A DNA stretch of 64,000 bases, from NCBI RefSeq assembly GCF_000429765.1, contig NZ_KE386949.1:1-64000 (forward strand), read 5' to 3'. The notes below the pieces were generated by a model. The model ran no database searches, was not told the DNA's origin, and worked only from the letters and a program-made list of their open reading frames with translations. Numbering within the stretch: position 1 is the first letter of the stretch; each line of letters opens with the position of its first letter. The stretch comes from Gemmobacter nectariphilus DSM 15620. GTDB taxonomy: Bacteria > Pseudomonadota > Alphaproteobacteria > Rhodobacterales > Rhodobacteraceae. Of this stretch, positions 8,311 through 17,366 are shown piece by piece. The position numbers were made by a program, and so were the translations under genes.

Positions 8311-9006
8311 ATGAAGCCGCCCTCCCTTCATGCCCTGTGCAGGGCCCTCGCCACGCTGGTGCTTGCCCTCAGCCTTGCAGGACCCGCCGCGGGCACCGAA
8401 TGGTCCCTGTGCGAGCAGGCGATCCAGACCGTTGCGCGGCAGAGCGCAGTGCCGGCCAACGTGCTGCGCGCCGTCGCACTGGCCGAATCCGGGCGGGCCG
8501 ATCAGGGCCAAATGCGCCCCTGGCCTTGGACGGTCAACGCGGCAGGCAAGGGAAGCTGGTTTCCGACCCGCGAAGACGCCCGCGCCTATGCGCAAGACGT
8601 CTTGGCGACCGGCAGCCGCAATCTGGACATTGGCTGCTTTCAGTTGAACCACCGCTGGCATGGCGGGAAATTCCCGTCACTCGATGCGATGTTCGATCCG
8701 CTGGAGAATGCCCGGCAGGCCGCAGCGTTCCTTGCCGATCTTCATGCGGAAACCGGCGACTGGACATTGGCAGCCGGCGCCTACCATTCGCGCACACCCG
8801 AGCTTGCGGACCGCTACCGCACCCGATTTGAGACGTTGCTTGCCGCGCTGCCACCTGACCGTGGGCCCATGCCCCCCCCTGCCCGCCACAATGCCTTTCC
8901 ACTTCTGCAAGGGGGGGCTCCATCGACCGCCGGCTCTCTGGTGCCCATGCGCCCTGCCCAGCTGCCGCTGTTGCGCGGCGCGCCGGCAGCGCTGATCGGG
9001 GGATGA
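8311..9006 (+). CDS. Flagellar-locus lytic transglycosylase (SLT-like)
   Basis: The 231-residue protein has a signal peptide (about 1-27) and a lysozyme-like SLT fold: the probable catalytic Glu lies in VALAESGR (about residue 59), and the IGCFQLNHRWHG motif follows. Such enzymes cut glycan strands so the rod can cross the peptidoglycan, and FlgJ of this organism lacks its own hydrolase domain. I prefer ATG 8311 over 8287 because it starts the signal peptide and has a purine-rich AGGA upstream. flhA follows closely. Confidence 0.82.
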   Translation: MKPPSLHALCRALATLVLALSLAGPAAGTEWSLCEQAIQTVARQSAVPANVLRAVALAESGRADQGQMRPWPWTVNAAGKGSWFPTREDARAYAQDVLATGSRNLDIGCFQLNHRWHGGKFPSLDAMFDPLENARQAAAFLADLHAETGDWTLAAGAYHSRTPELADRYRTRFETLLAALPPDRGPMPPPARHNAFPLLQGGAPSTAGSLVPMRPAQLPLLRGAPAALIGG

Positions 9007-9007
9007 C

Positions 9008-11089
9008 ATGATGCCCAGCCTGACCCTCGCGGCCCTGTTCCGCCCGACCGTCCTGATGGCCCTCGCGCTCATGGCCGTCATTGTCATGATGGTCCTGCCG
9101 GTGCCCGCCTGGCTACTTGATGTCGGGCTCGCTGCGTCCTTTGCGCTGGCGATCCTGATCTTCACGGTGACACTGTTCATCGAACGCCCGCTGGATTTTT
9201 CGTCCTTTCCCACCATCTTGCTGGCCAGCCTGATGCTGCGCCTGTCGCTCAATGTCTCGTCGACCAAGCTGATCATCGCGCAGGGTCATACCGGCACCGG
9301 CGCCGCCGGATCGGTGATCGAGGGATTTGCCAGCTTCATCATGGGCGGCTCGGTGCTTCAGGGGCTGGTGATCTTTGGCGTCCTGTTGATCGTGAACTTC
9401 ATGGTCATCACCAAGGGCGCCGGCCGCATGGCCGAGGTCAGCGCGCGCTTTGCGCTGGACGGGATGCCCGGGCGGCAAATGGCAATCGACGCCGACATGA
9501 ACGCCGGCGCGATCGACCACGCCGAGGCGCGCGCGCGCCGCGAACGCGAACTGGCCGAGACGACATTCTTCGGATCGCTCGACGGGGCGTCGAAATTCGT
9601 CAAGGGCGATGCGGTTGCCGGCCTGCTGATCACGCTGCTGAACCTGATCGTGGGACTGGCGGTCGGACTGGTCGGGCATGGCATGCCATTTGGCCAAGCC
9701 TTTGAGACCTATGCCATCCTGACGGTGGGCGATGGGTTGGTCGGCCAGATTCCGGCCGTGATCACATCGGTCGCGGCGGCCTTGCTGATGGCCCGCGGCG
9801 GCGCCACTGGGGCGGCGGACAGCGCCCTGACCGCCCAGCTTGGCCGCTATCCTGCCGCATTGGGGACCGTGGCGGGCCTGATGCTGGTCTTTGCGGTGCT
9901 GCCCGGCCTTCCGTTCCTGCCCTTCGTCGTGGGGGCCGCGGTGCTCGGCGGCGCCGCCCTGTGGCTTGCCCGGCGGGGCGAAAAGGCCGTGCCCGAGATT
10001 GCGGCAGATGCCCCCCCGGTCACGGCGCGGCCGATGGGCGATGTACTGGATTTTGATGAAATCCATGTCGAATTCGCCCCCGATCTGGTGGCCATGGTGC
10101 TTGATCCCGGAACCGGGCTTGATGTGCGGATCGCCTCGATCCGCACGCATGTCGCCACGACCTACGGGATCATCCTGCCCGAAATGCGCTTGACCGACGA
10201 TGCCACGCTGCCCCCTGGCGGCTACCGCATCCGCCTTCAGGGGGTCGAGGTGGTGCAGGACCGGCTGTCCTCTGACAAGGTCTTGATGTTGCTGCCGAAC
10301 GGCCAGGATGTCGGCCCGCCTGGCGACGATGTAAGCGAGCCGGTCTATGGCGCGCCTGCCCGATGGATCGCGGCCAGCGCGCAGGAAGACGCCGCGCTCG
10401 CCGGTCTGACCGTGGTTTCGCCGGCCGAGGTTCTGGCGACCCATCTGCTCGAGGTGCTCAAGGCCAATCTCTCGCGTCTTCTGACGCTGCGCGGGCTGCG
10501 GCGCCTGCTGGATGCCTTTTCCACCCCCACGGACCCGGCACGGGCCGAGGCAAACCGTCGCCTGCTGGACGAGTTGATCCCCGACAAGGTGCCAGTCGAT
10601 CTGCTGCTTGCCGTCTTGCGCCTGTTGCTGGAGGAACGCGTCTCGGTCCGCAACCTGCCGCTGATCCTCGAGGCGATGGCCGAGCTGCGCAGCACCTCGC
10701 TTGCCCCCGAAGCGATCTGCGATCATGTGCGCCGCCGGCTGGGGTTCCAGCTGATCGCCGACCTGAAACGGTCGGATGGCACGATCCCGCTGATCCAGCT
10801 GGCACCTGACTGGGAACAGACCTTTGCCCGCTATCAGATCGATGGCGACCGGGGGCTGCACGACGTCGCCCTGCCCCCGGCGGAATTCAACCGGCTGGCC
10901 AATGCCATCGGCGCACAGGCGGCGCGGGCCAGCGAACAGGGCGTTACAGCCGCGATCGTCACGTCTTCGCTGCGCAGGCGGTTCATGCGCGGCGTCGTCA
11001 ATGCGCGAGGTCTGCCCCTGCCCGTCCTGTCCTATGACGAGATCGGGACCGAGGCCCGCCCCGCCCTGATCGGCATGGTTCCGGCATGA
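9008..11089 (+). CDS. flhA: Flagellar export gate protein FlhA
   Basis: FlhA is the large export-gate subunit; its cytoplasmic nonamer ring receives substrate-chaperone complexes. The 693-residue product has about eight N-terminal membrane helices, the conserved cytoplasmic loop with RFALDGMPGRQMAIDADMN (about 145-165), and a C-terminal cytoplasmic domain from about residue 330 onward. Length is normal for the family. Its stop overlaps the fliR start by four bases. Identity is secure. Confidence 0.97.
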   Translation: MMPSLTLAALFRPTVLMALALMAVIVMMVLPVPAWLLDVGLAASFALAILIFTVTLFIERPLDFSSFPTILLASLMLRLSLNVSSTKLIIAQGHTGTGAAGSVIEGFASFIMGGSVLQGLVIFGVLLIVNFMVITKGAGRMAEVSARFALDGMPGRQMAIDADMNAGAIDHAEARARRERELAETTFFGSLDGASKFVKGDAVAGLLITLLNLIVGLAVGLVGHGMPFGQAFETYAILTVGDGLVGQIPAVITSVAAALLMARGGATGAADSALTAQLGRYPAALGTVAGLMLVFAVLPGLPFLPFVVGAAVLGGAALWLARRGEKAVPEIAADAPPVTARPMGDVLDFDEIHVEFAPDLVAMVLDPGTGLDVRIASIRTHVATTYGIILPEMRLTDDATLPPGGYRIRLQGVEVVQDRLSSDKVLMLLPNGQDVGPPGDDVSEPVYGAPARWIAASAQEDAALAGLTVVSPAEVLATHLLEVLKANLSRLLTLRGLRRLLDAFSTPTDPARAEANRRLLDELIPDKVPVDLLLAVLRLLLEERVSVRNLPLILEAMAELRSTSLAPEAICDHVRRRLGFQLIADLKRSDGTIPLIQLAPDWEQTFARYQIDGDRGLHDVALPPAEFNRLANAIGAQAARASEQGVTAAIVTSSLRRRFMRGVVNARGLPLPVLSYDEIGTEARPALIGMVPA

Positions 11090-11853
11090 TCGGCCTAGGC
11101 GCAGTGCTGGACTGGCTGGAGGGGGATGGGCTTGCGCTCTTCTGGGGCGGGTTCCTGTGCTTTGTGCGCACGGGCGCCGTCATGGCCCTGCTGCCAGCCT
11201 TTGGCGAACAGTCTGTCCCGGCCCGGTTCCGGCTGGGCCTTGCCCTGGCGCTGACACTTGCGGTGGCCCCGGCCGTCGCCAATCCCATGCCGATCACCCC
11301 GGCTGCCATTCTGGCCGAGGCCCTGGCTGGCTTGGCGCTGGGGGCGGGCTTTCGGCTGTTCGTCATCGCCTTGCAAACGGCGGGCGCCATGGCGGCGCAG
11401 GCAACCTCGCTGTCGCAAATCTTCGCCAGTGCGGGGGCCGAGCCGCAATCGGCCATTTCGGCCCTGCTAACCATGGCAGCATTGTCCCTTGCCTTCACCA
11501 TGGGGCTGCATGTGCGGGCGGCCGAGGCGCTGATCTTGTCCTACAACGTCCTGCCGATGGGCCAGTTCCCCGCTGCACCCGACATGACCGAATGGGGCCT
11601 TGCACAGATCAGCCACAGCTTTGCGCTGGCGTTTTCGCTGGCAGCGCCATTCCTGATCGGCGGGCTGCTCTACAATGCGGCGCTTGGGGTGATCAACCGG
11701 GCGATGCCGACCCTGATGGTGTCATTCGTCGGGGCGCCGGCGCTGACGTTTGGCGGCCTCGTCCTGCTGGCCATTGCCGCGCCGCTGATGCTGGCCGTCT
11801 GGCTCTCGGGCTGGTCGGTCTGGCTGGCAGACCCTTTCTCGATCCCGAGGTGA
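11086..11853 (+). CDS. fliR: Flagellar export gate protein FliR
   Basis: FliR joins FliP and FliQ in the export gate. The 255-residue, strongly hydrophobic product has the family pattern, including an early FLCFVRTGAVMALLPAFG segment, the Q-A-x-S-L-S-Q-I-F-A region after residue 100, and six or so membrane helices. It overlaps flhA by ATGA and is followed after four bases by flhB, so the three gate genes form one translational unit. Confidence 0.93.
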   Translation: MIGLGAVLDWLEGDGLALFWGGFLCFVRTGAVMALLPAFGEQSVPARFRLGLALALTLAVAPAVANPMPITPAAILAEALAGLALGAGFRLFVIALQTAGAMAAQATSLSQIFASAGAEPQSAISALLTMAALSLAFTMGLHVRAAEALILSYNVLPMGQFPAAPDMTEWGLAQISHSFALAFSLAAPFLIGGLLYNAALGVINRAMPTLMVSFVGAPALTFGGLVLLAIAAPLMLAVWLSGWSVWLADPFSIPR

Positions 11854-11857
11854 CGGC

Positions 11858-12952
11858 ATGTCCGACGACAGCGGCGAGGAAAAGGAATTCGCCCCAACCG
11901 AACGCCGGCTGGAAGAAGCGCGGCGCAAGGGTGAAATCCCCATCGGGCGTGATCTTCTGACCGCGGCCGCCTTTGCCGGCCTGCTGGTCACCGCGATCAC
12001 CGGCGGCGCCGGGCTGATCCGGCTGGGCGAAACCGGCAGCGTCCTTCTTGGGCAAGCCGACACGCTGGCCAAGCAGTTGGCAACAGGCCAGCCAGCACCA
12101 GCCGGGGCCCTGGCGATCCGGCTAGGCATAGCGCTTGCCCCCTGGTTCGCCATTCCGGCCGCGGCCGTCCTGGTCGCACTGATCGCGCAAAAGGGTCTGA
12201 CCCTTGCCCCGGCACGGCTGGAACCCAAGATGTCGCGAATCTCGATGATCCAGGGGGCCAAGCGCAAGTTCGGCCGCTCTGGCCTGTTCGAATTTGTCAA
12301 AAGCGCCGTCAAGCTGACCGCCGTATCCGCGATCCTTGCGGCCTTTCTGACCGCCAGATCGCCGATGATCCTGCACGCGCTTTATCTCGAGGCCGCTCAG
12401 GTCACGGTGCTGCTGCTGCGGCTGCTGGTCGAATTTCTGGCCATCGCGACCGCGCTGCAATTCGTGATCGGCGGGCTGGATCTGCTTTGGCAGCGGTTGG
12501 AATTCCAGCGCCAGCACCGCATGTCACGCAAGGAAATGACGGACGAGATGAAGCAGTCCGAGGGCGATCCCCATGTCAAGGCGCAGCGCCGCCAGCGCGC
12601 CATGGAAATCGCCAGCAACCGCATGCTGGCGGATGTGCCGACAGCCGATGTGGTCATCGTGAACCCGACCCATTATGCGGTGGCGCTGAAATGGAACCGC
12701 CAGTCGCGGGGGGCCCCGCTGTGCGTGGCCAAAGGGGTGGACGCGATGGCCGCGCGCATTCGCGAACGCGCGGCCGAGGCTGGGGTGCCGATCCGCAGCG
12801 ATCCCCCCACCGCCCGGGCGATTTACGCTTCGGTCGAGCCGGGCGAGGAGATCCGCCCCGAACACTATCGCGCGGTCGCCGCAGCCATCCGCTTTTCGGA
12901 GGCGATGCGCCGGCGGGCCAGGGAACGCGGCACATCACGAGGCACGACATGA
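11858..12952 (+). CDS. flhB: Flagellar export switch protein FlhB
   Basis: FlhB controls the change of export substrate from rod/hook to filament type. The 364-residue protein has four membrane helices and the cytoplasmic domain with the autocleavage motif Asn-Pro-Thr-His at residues 269-272 (DNA 12662-12673), in VIVNPTHYAVAL. The N-terminus EKEFAPTERRLEEARRKG is typical. FlhB acts with FliK, whose gene lies at 22999 and is frameshifted, so the switch partnership may be affected here. ATG of the next gene overlaps the stop. Confidence 0.96.
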   Translation: MSDDSGEEKEFAPTERRLEEARRKGEIPIGRDLLTAAAFAGLLVTAITGGAGLIRLGETGSVLLGQADTLAKQLATGQPAPAGALAIRLGIALAPWFAIPAAAVLVALIAQKGLTLAPARLEPKMSRISMIQGAKRKFGRSGLFEFVKSAVKLTAVSAILAAFLTARSPMILHALYLEAAQVTVLLLRLLVEFLAIATALQFVIGGLDLLWQRLEFQRQHRMSRKEMTDEMKQSEGDPHVKAQRRQRAMEIASNRMLADVPTADVVIVNPTHYAVALKWNRQSRGAPLCVAKGVDAMAARIRERAAEAGVPIRSDPPTARAIYASVEPGEEIRPEHYRAVAAAIRFSEAMRRRARERGTSRGTT

Positions 12953-13287
12953 CAGGCACCGACCCCAAGCGGCTGGCACGGCTGGCGCAGATCGCCGCCC
13001 TGATCCGCGATCAGGCGCAGGCCGAACTGGCCCGCCATGCCCGCGCCTGCGCACAGACCCGCCAGCATCTTGCCAGCCTTGACGCCGCGCCAGCGGCAGA
13101 CAGCGATCTGCCGCCCCAGATTCTGGAACAGGTTGCCCTGCAACATTCCCGTTGGGCTGCCCCGCAAAAGGCGCGGCTGAACACGACGCTAGCCGCGCAG
13201 ACCGCGCTGAAGCTGCAGGCCGAAACGGTGGCGCGCGCGGCTTTTGGCCGCGCGCAGGTCCTGGACAGACTGACGAAAGGGCGCTGA
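12949..13287 (+). CDS. Small helical protein after flhB, FliJ-sized
   Basis: The 112-residue product is almost wholly alpha-helical, rich in Ala, Gln, Arg and Leu, without membrane segments. It starts at ATG 12949 through an ATGA overlap with flhB. FliJ-type coiled-coil stalks of the export ATPase have this size and composition, and no other fliJ is visible in the locus, so a FliJ-like role is reasonable but inferred. The gene ends close to a convergent FliL-family gene. Confidence 0.65.
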   Translation: MTGTDPKRLARLAQIAALIRDQAQAELARHARACAQTRQHLASLDAAPAADSDLPPQILEQVALQHSRWAAPQKARLNTTLAAQTALKLQAETVARAAFGRAQVLDRLTKGR

Positions 13288-13293
13288 AGGCGC

Positions 13294-13746
13294 TCAGCTG
13301 TCCTGACGCACGATATCGGTGATCAGCACGTCAAAGGCATTCTCGGGCCCCAGCACCTTGCGTGCCGCCTCCAGCAACGCGCGGCGCACCGCGACCAGAT
13401 TGCTGCCATCGGTGAAGGTGCCGCGAAAGCCGCCGACATTGGCGTGATCGAACAGGACGCGCAGGAATTCGTCCCTCAGTTTCGGCTCGCGCTGAAACAC
13501 GGCATCCGTGGCGCCGATCGGCGCCTCGATGCTCAGCGACAGCACCACCAGCGATCCGACGCGGCCAGCATCGATCACCGGAATGACGAACTGACTGGGC
13601 AGCTTGACATAATCACGGGCCACAGGTTCGGCGGGATGATCGGCCTCCGAAGCCTCCGGCACAGGCGCCGGGCGCAGCCACAGCCCCCCCGCCACCCCGC
13701 CACCCGCGCCCAGAAGGATCAGCAAAAGCGGCAACAGCTTGCGCAT
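13294..13746 (-). CDS. Second FliL-family basal-body protein
   Basis: The 150-residue product has an N-terminal membrane helix (about 4-24), a short Pro/Glu linker and a FliL-type periplasmic domain: YVKLPSQFVIPVI, then a region ending in AFDVLITDIVRQ. The ATG codons at 13749 and 13746 are adjacent; a GGGGG stretch just upstream fits 13746 best. It is the last gene of the leftward flgB-to-flgH group. Two FliL-type genes in one locus suggests distinct roles, for instance one at the stator and one at the rod. Confidence 0.75.
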   Translation of the reverse strand: MRKLLPLLLILLGAGGGVAGGLWLRPAPVPEASEADHPAEPVARDYVKLPSQFVIPVIDAGRVGSLVVLSLSIEAPIGATDAVFQREPKLRDEFLRVLFDHANVGGFRGTFTDGSNLVAVRRALLEAARKVLGPENAFDVLITDIVRQDS

Positions 13747-13757
13747 CATACCCCCCG

Positions 13758-14480
13758 TCAGAACGGCAGAACCAGATCGGTGATCTGCTGGCCCCACCTG
13801 GGTTGCTGGACATCGCTGATCTGGCCGCGCCCGCCATAGGAAATCCGGGCGCCAGCGATCTTGTCATAGGTAATCTCGTTCTGCCGCGAGATATCGCCGG
13901 GGCGCACATAGCCGGCCACCACCAGCTCGCGCAGTTCATAGTTCACGCGCACCTCCTGTTGTCCCTCGATCCGCAGCACACCGTTCGGCAGTTCCTCGAC
14001 CACGGTCGCGGCAACCCGAAGCGCCAGCTTTTCCTTGCGCGCGACCGATCCGTCACCAGCAAAGCTCGAGGCGCTTTGCGTCTTGACCGCCTCGGCCATG
14101 CTGGCGCCTTCGGGCAGCTTGCGGTCAAGCCGCTGCGGAATGCCGAACAGCTGGGGAATGCCCATCGAGCTGTCCGAGCTGCGAGAGCGGTCCGAGGCAT
14201 TGGAAATTTCGGCCTTGTCGTCGATCTCGATCACCACGGTCAGAATATCGCCGCGCCGCGCCGCGCGCCGATCGCCAAACAGCGAAGCCCGGGTCGAGGC
14301 CGTCCAAAGCGAGGCCGCATCCGTCGGCGCCGTCCGTTCGGCATTTTCGGGAAAAGGCGCCGCATACATGGCGTAGTGCTGGGGGCTGCCTTCCAATGGG
14401 CTGAAGCCGGGGGCGCGGCCCACCTCGTTCAGCCGGCCACAGCCGGCAGCCAGGATCATCAACAGAATGCTCGCGCGCAT
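13758..14480 (-). CDS. flgH: Flagellar L-ring lipoprotein FlgH
   Basis: FlgH forms the outer-membrane L ring. The 240-residue product begins with a lipoprotein signal: lipobox LAAGC with the acylated Cys near residue 14. It contains the conserved SLW-x(6)-LFGDRRA and RRGDILTVVIEIDDKAEI segments, and ends GGRGQISDVQQPRWGQQITD, as FlgH does. It overlaps nothing upstream; flgA precedes it. flgI (P ring) is not in the window. Confidence 0.95.
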   Translation of the reverse strand: MRASILLMILAAGCGRLNEVGRAPGFSPLEGSPQHYAMYAAPFPENAERTAPTDAASLWTASTRASLFGDRRAARRGDILTVVIEIDDKAEISNASDRSRSSDSSMGIPQLFGIPQRLDRKLPEGASMAEAVKTQSASSFAGDGSVARKEKLALRVAATVVEELPNGVLRIEGQQEVRVNYELRELVVAGYVRPGDISRQNEITYDKIAGARISYGGRGQISDVQQPRWGQQITDLVLPF

Positions 14481-14489
14481 GGCGTCCCT

Positions 14490-14909
14490 CTAGTTTGCGG
14501 TGCCCACGCTGACCGTTCCATCGGCGCCGATCCGGCCCGAAACGGTGCTGCGCGAGGCAAGGTTCATGACCCGGATCACATCGCCTGCCCCGCCGCGCAT
14601 CAGCGCGCGGCCTTCGGTCAGGATCGACAGGGGGCCGGCCTGATAGGCCAGCGGGACGATCTGGTTGCGCTCGACAATGGCGGGCGGGCCAAGATCGCCA
14701 GGCCGGATCGGCCGCCCGGCATACAGGGTGATCCGCGCCTCTTGCCCGATGGCAAGGGCCGGATCGGACAACATGCCCGGCACCGTGTCGCGGATCACGA
14801 CCAGATCCTGCGCCGTCAGCACGGCCTGCGCCCGGATCGTGCGCGCGGCGACCAGCGTTTCGGCCTGCGCCGGACCGGCCAGCGCAACAAGCAAAAGCCA
14901 GCGCATCAT
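14490..14909 (-). CDS. flgA: Flagellar P-ring assembly chaperone FlgA, short form
   Basis: FlgA is a periplasmic chaperone for P-ring (FlgI) assembly. The 139-residue product has a signal peptide (about 1-16), then an SAF-type domain with LVAARTIRAQAVLTAQDL and ARITLYAGRPIRPGDL, and ends with a beta-rich region containing GDVIRVMNLAS, as in the FlgA C-terminal half. It is shorter than enterobacterial FlgA but normal for Alphaproteobacteria. It overlaps the flgG stop by four bases. Confidence 0.88.
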   Translation of the reverse strand: MMRWLLLVALAGPAQAETLVAARTIRAQAVLTAQDLVVIRDTVPGMLSDPALAIGQEARITLYAGRPIRPGDLGPPAIVERNQIVPLAYQAGPLSILTEGRALMRGGAGDVIRVMNLASRSTVSGRIGADGTVSVGTAN

Positions 14910-15691
14910 CGCACCTGCGTGGTGGCGCCCAGCATCTGGTCCACCGCCGTGATGACCTTGGCGTTCAGCTCATAGCCGCGCTGCGCCTTGATCAGTTCCG
15001 TCACCTCGCGCACGGCATCGACCGAACTGTCCTCAAGATAGCCTTGCCGCAACGTGCCCAGGCCATCCTCGCCCGGCGTGCCGGCAATCGCGGGCCCCGA
15101 GGCGGCGGTTTCCAGATAAAGGTTGGACCCCATCGCCTCGAGCCCGCGTTCATTGGTGAAGCCGACCAGATTGAACTGGCCCAGCAATTCGGGTGCGACG
15201 CGGTCGGCGAAATAGGCCCAGACCTCGCCCGCGGCATTGATCGACAGGCTGCGGGCATCGGCCGGAATGGTGATCCCCGGCGCAACCTGATGCCCGTCCG
15301 AGGTGACGATCTGCCCGTCGGCCGACCGTTTCAGCCCGCCATCGCGGGTATAGGCCGACAGGCCCGAGGGCAAGGTCACCTCCAGCCAGCCGCGCCCTTC
15401 GATGGCGATGTCCAGATCGCCCCCGGTTTCGCTGAGCGTTCCCTGCTCCAGGATTTGCGCGACCGAGGCGCCCCGCACCCCCATTCCCAGCTGGATCCCC
15501 GTCGGCAGCATCGTGCCGCTTTCAGAGGAAATGGTGCCGGGCCGGGCCGCCTGAACATAGTGCAGATCGGCAAATTCGGCGCGCCGGGCGTTGTAGCCCG
15601 TCGTCGACATGTTGGCGAGGTTGTGCGAGACGACATCGACCCGCATCTGCTGGGCCGCCATGCCGCTTGCTGCGATCTGAAGGGCCTTCAT
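14906..15691 (-). CDS. flgG: Distal rod protein FlgG
   Basis: FlgG forms the distal rod. The 261-residue product has the flagellar rod N-terminal motif VVSHNLANMSTTGYNARRA, the central GGDLDIAIEGRGWLEV segment, and the C-terminal heptad region ELIKAQRGYELNAKVI. All three blocks and the length fit FlgG, and the order flgF-flgG-flgA-flgH is conserved in Alphaproteobacteria. Confidence 0.96.
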   Translation of the reverse strand: MKALQIAASGMAAQQMRVDVVSHNLANMSTTGYNARRAEFADLHYVQAARPGTISSESGTMLPTGIQLGMGVRGASVAQILEQGTLSETGGDLDIAIEGRGWLEVTLPSGLSAYTRDGGLKRSADGQIVTSDGHQVAPGITIPADARSLSINAAGEVWAYFADRVAPELLGQFNLVGFTNERGLEAMGSNLYLETAASGPAIAGTPGEDGLGTLRQGYLEDSSVDAVREVTELIKAQRGYELNAKVITAVDQMLGATTQVR

Positions 15692-15700
15692 CGGAAACTC

Positions 15701-16414
15701 CTATCGGCCAAGGGTCTGAAGAACATTGCGGATCCGCTGATCTTCGCGGTCCATAAGGGTCTGTCCGAATTCATAGGCGCGCTGCACCTCGATCATGCGG
15801 GCGACCTCGGCGATGGGGTCGGTGTTCGACCCTTCCAGATGGCCCTGCACGACGGTGCCGCCCTCTTCCATCGGCTCGGGGGCATCGGCGGAGAACAGGG
15901 TGCCCGCCTCGTGCCGCAGGCTGGTCGGGTCGGCCGGCAGCCATAGGCCGATGCGCGCCACAGGCGTGCCATCCGCCGACAGCGTGCCATCGCGCGCCAG
16001 GCTGACATGGGCCGCGCCCGGCGGCAGCACAACCGGCGCGCCGCCGCCATCCAGCAGGCGATAGCCATCGGGATTCATCAGCTCCCCCTCGGGGCCAGGC
16101 GTGAAATGGCCCGCCCGCGAAAGCCGTTCGCCATCGGGGGTTTCGATCAGAAAGAACCCATCGCCCTGGATGGCGAAATCCAGCTGCCCCCCCGTTGCCG
16201 TGATATCGCCCTGCGACAGATCGACGACCCGGGCCGATGCCCGCGCCATCGACAGCGAGGGCGCATCGTCCAGCGTCTTGACATATTCCGAAAAGACCAC
16301 CCCCTCGCGCCGGAAGCCGGTGGTCGCCATATTGGCCAGGTTGTTCGCCACCACCTGCATTTCGCGCATCAATCCCGACTGGCGGGTCAGGGCGGCGTAG
16401 ATCGCGTTTTCCAT
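15701..16414 (-). CDS. flgF: Proximal rod protein FlgF
   Basis: The 237-residue product carries the same rod-protein blocks as FlgG: MQVVANNLANMATTGFRRE, GGQLDFAIQGDGFFLIET and MIEVQRAYEFGQTLMDRED. The N-terminus MENAIYAALTRQSGLM is FlgF-like, and the gene stands directly upstream of flgG. FlgF makes part of the rod between FlgC and FlgG. Confidence 0.94.
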   Translation of the reverse strand: MENAIYAALTRQSGLMREMQVVANNLANMATTGFRREGVVFSEYVKTLDDAPSLSMARASARVVDLSQGDITATGGQLDFAIQGDGFFLIETPDGERLSRAGHFTPGPEGELMNPDGYRLLDGGGAPVVLPPGAAHVSLARDGTLSADGTPVARIGLWLPADPTSLRHEAGTLFSADAPEPMEEGGTVVQGHLEGSNTDPIAEVARMIEVQRAYEFGQTLMDREDQRIRNVLQTLGR

Positions 16415-16417
16415 GTC

Positions 16418-16687
16418 TCAGCCTCCGGCAATCAGCGGAATGATGCGGTTGGTGAAAAAATCGGTCAGCGTTGCGGTCATGAAGCCCATCGTGGCCCAGA
16501 AAACGACCAGCATCGCCCCGACCTTGGGCACGAAGGTCAATGTCATCTCCTGGACCGAGGTCAGCGCCTGAAGCAGGCCGATGGCCAGACCCGCGATCAG
16601 CGCGACCGCCAGCAAGGGGGCCGACATTGTCACGGCAACCCAGACGGCGGCGCGCAGCGTGTCGTAAATGACCGCGTCCGGCAGCAT
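16418..16687 (-). CDS. fliQ: Flagellar export gate protein FliQ
   Basis: FliQ, with FliP and FliR, makes the export channel. The 89-residue product has two long membrane helices (about 18-40 and 51-75) separated by the polar turn SVQEMTLTFVPK, the FliQ hallmark. It overlaps the fliE stop by one base. It is separated from fliP and fliR, which lie in other operons of this locus. Confidence 0.93.
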   Translation of the reverse strand: MLPDAVIYDTLRAAVWVAVTMSAPLLAVALIAGLAIGLLQALTSVQEMTLTFVPKVGAMLVVFWATMGFMTATLTDFFTNRIIPLIAGG

Positions 16688-16965
16688 CAGACCGGCATCC
16701 GCAGGATTTCCTGATAGGCCTCGACCACCTTGTCACGCAGTGTGACGGCGGTTTCGACAGCAAGTTCGGTCGCCGACAGCGCCTGGACCAGCGCATGGGG
16801 GTCGGCCCGGCCGGTCATGGTGGCCATGGCGGTCTCCTCGCCTGCCTTCAGCACATCGGTGAATTCCTGCGCCATGCCGGCAAGCGGGCTGGATTGCGGC
16901 TCGGGCCGGGTGGCAGGGCGCGCGCGGGCATAGGCGCTGGCCGCAAGGCCGGAAGTAATGTCCAT
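16687..16965 (-). CDS. fliE: Flagellar hook-basal body junction protein FliE
   Basis: FliE joins the MS ring and export gate to the rod. The 92-residue protein ends in the characteristic helical region ALSATELAVETAVTLRDKVVEAYQEILRMPV. Length and the order flgB-flgC-fliE-fliQ are normal for Alphaproteobacteria. Confidence 0.94.
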   Translation of the reverse strand: MDITSGLAASAYARARPATRPEPQSSPLAGMAQEFTDVLKAGEETAMATMTGRADPHALVQALSATELAVETAVTLRDKVVEAYQEILRMPV

Positions 16966-16985
16966 TCTGGAACTCCTGTCTGGGA

Positions 16986-17363
16986 TCAGCGCCGCAGAAG
17001 GTCGATCAGGCCCTGGGTCATCTGCCGGGCCTGATCGAACATCCTGAGGTTCGCCTCATAGGATCGCTGCGCTTCGCGCGCGTCCGCGATTTCGACCACC
17101 ATGTCGACGTTCGATCCATCATGGTAGCCGGCTGCATCGGCCAGCGGGTGGCCGGGTTCGTGGATCCGTTCGAGATCCGACGGGTCAAGCCGCACGGCAC
17201 CCGGCACCACCGTGCCATCGGCCGCCGTGCGGAAATCGGTGATCTTGCGCCGATATCCGGGGGTATCGGCATTGGCGATGTTTTCAGTCGAATGGCGCAG
17301 GCGCCTTGCCTGTGCCTCCATCCCCGAGGCGGACAACGACAGGCTGTTCAAGAGGTCGGCCAT
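16986..17363 (-). CDS. flgC: Proximal rod protein FlgC
   Basis: The 125-residue product has the rod-protein N-terminus with STENIANADTPGYRRK and a C-terminal helix NVDMVVEIADAREAQRSYEANLRMF, both diagnostic for FlgC. It lies three bases after flgB and is followed by fliE. FlgC is a structural subunit of the proximal rod. Confidence 0.95.
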   Translation of the reverse strand: MADLLNSLSLSASGMEAQARRLRHSTENIANADTPGYRRKITDFRTAADGTVVPGAVRLDPSDLERIHEPGHPLADAAGYHDGSNVDMVVEIADAREAQRSYEANLRMFDQARQMTQGLIDLLRR

Positions 17364-17366
17364 GGC

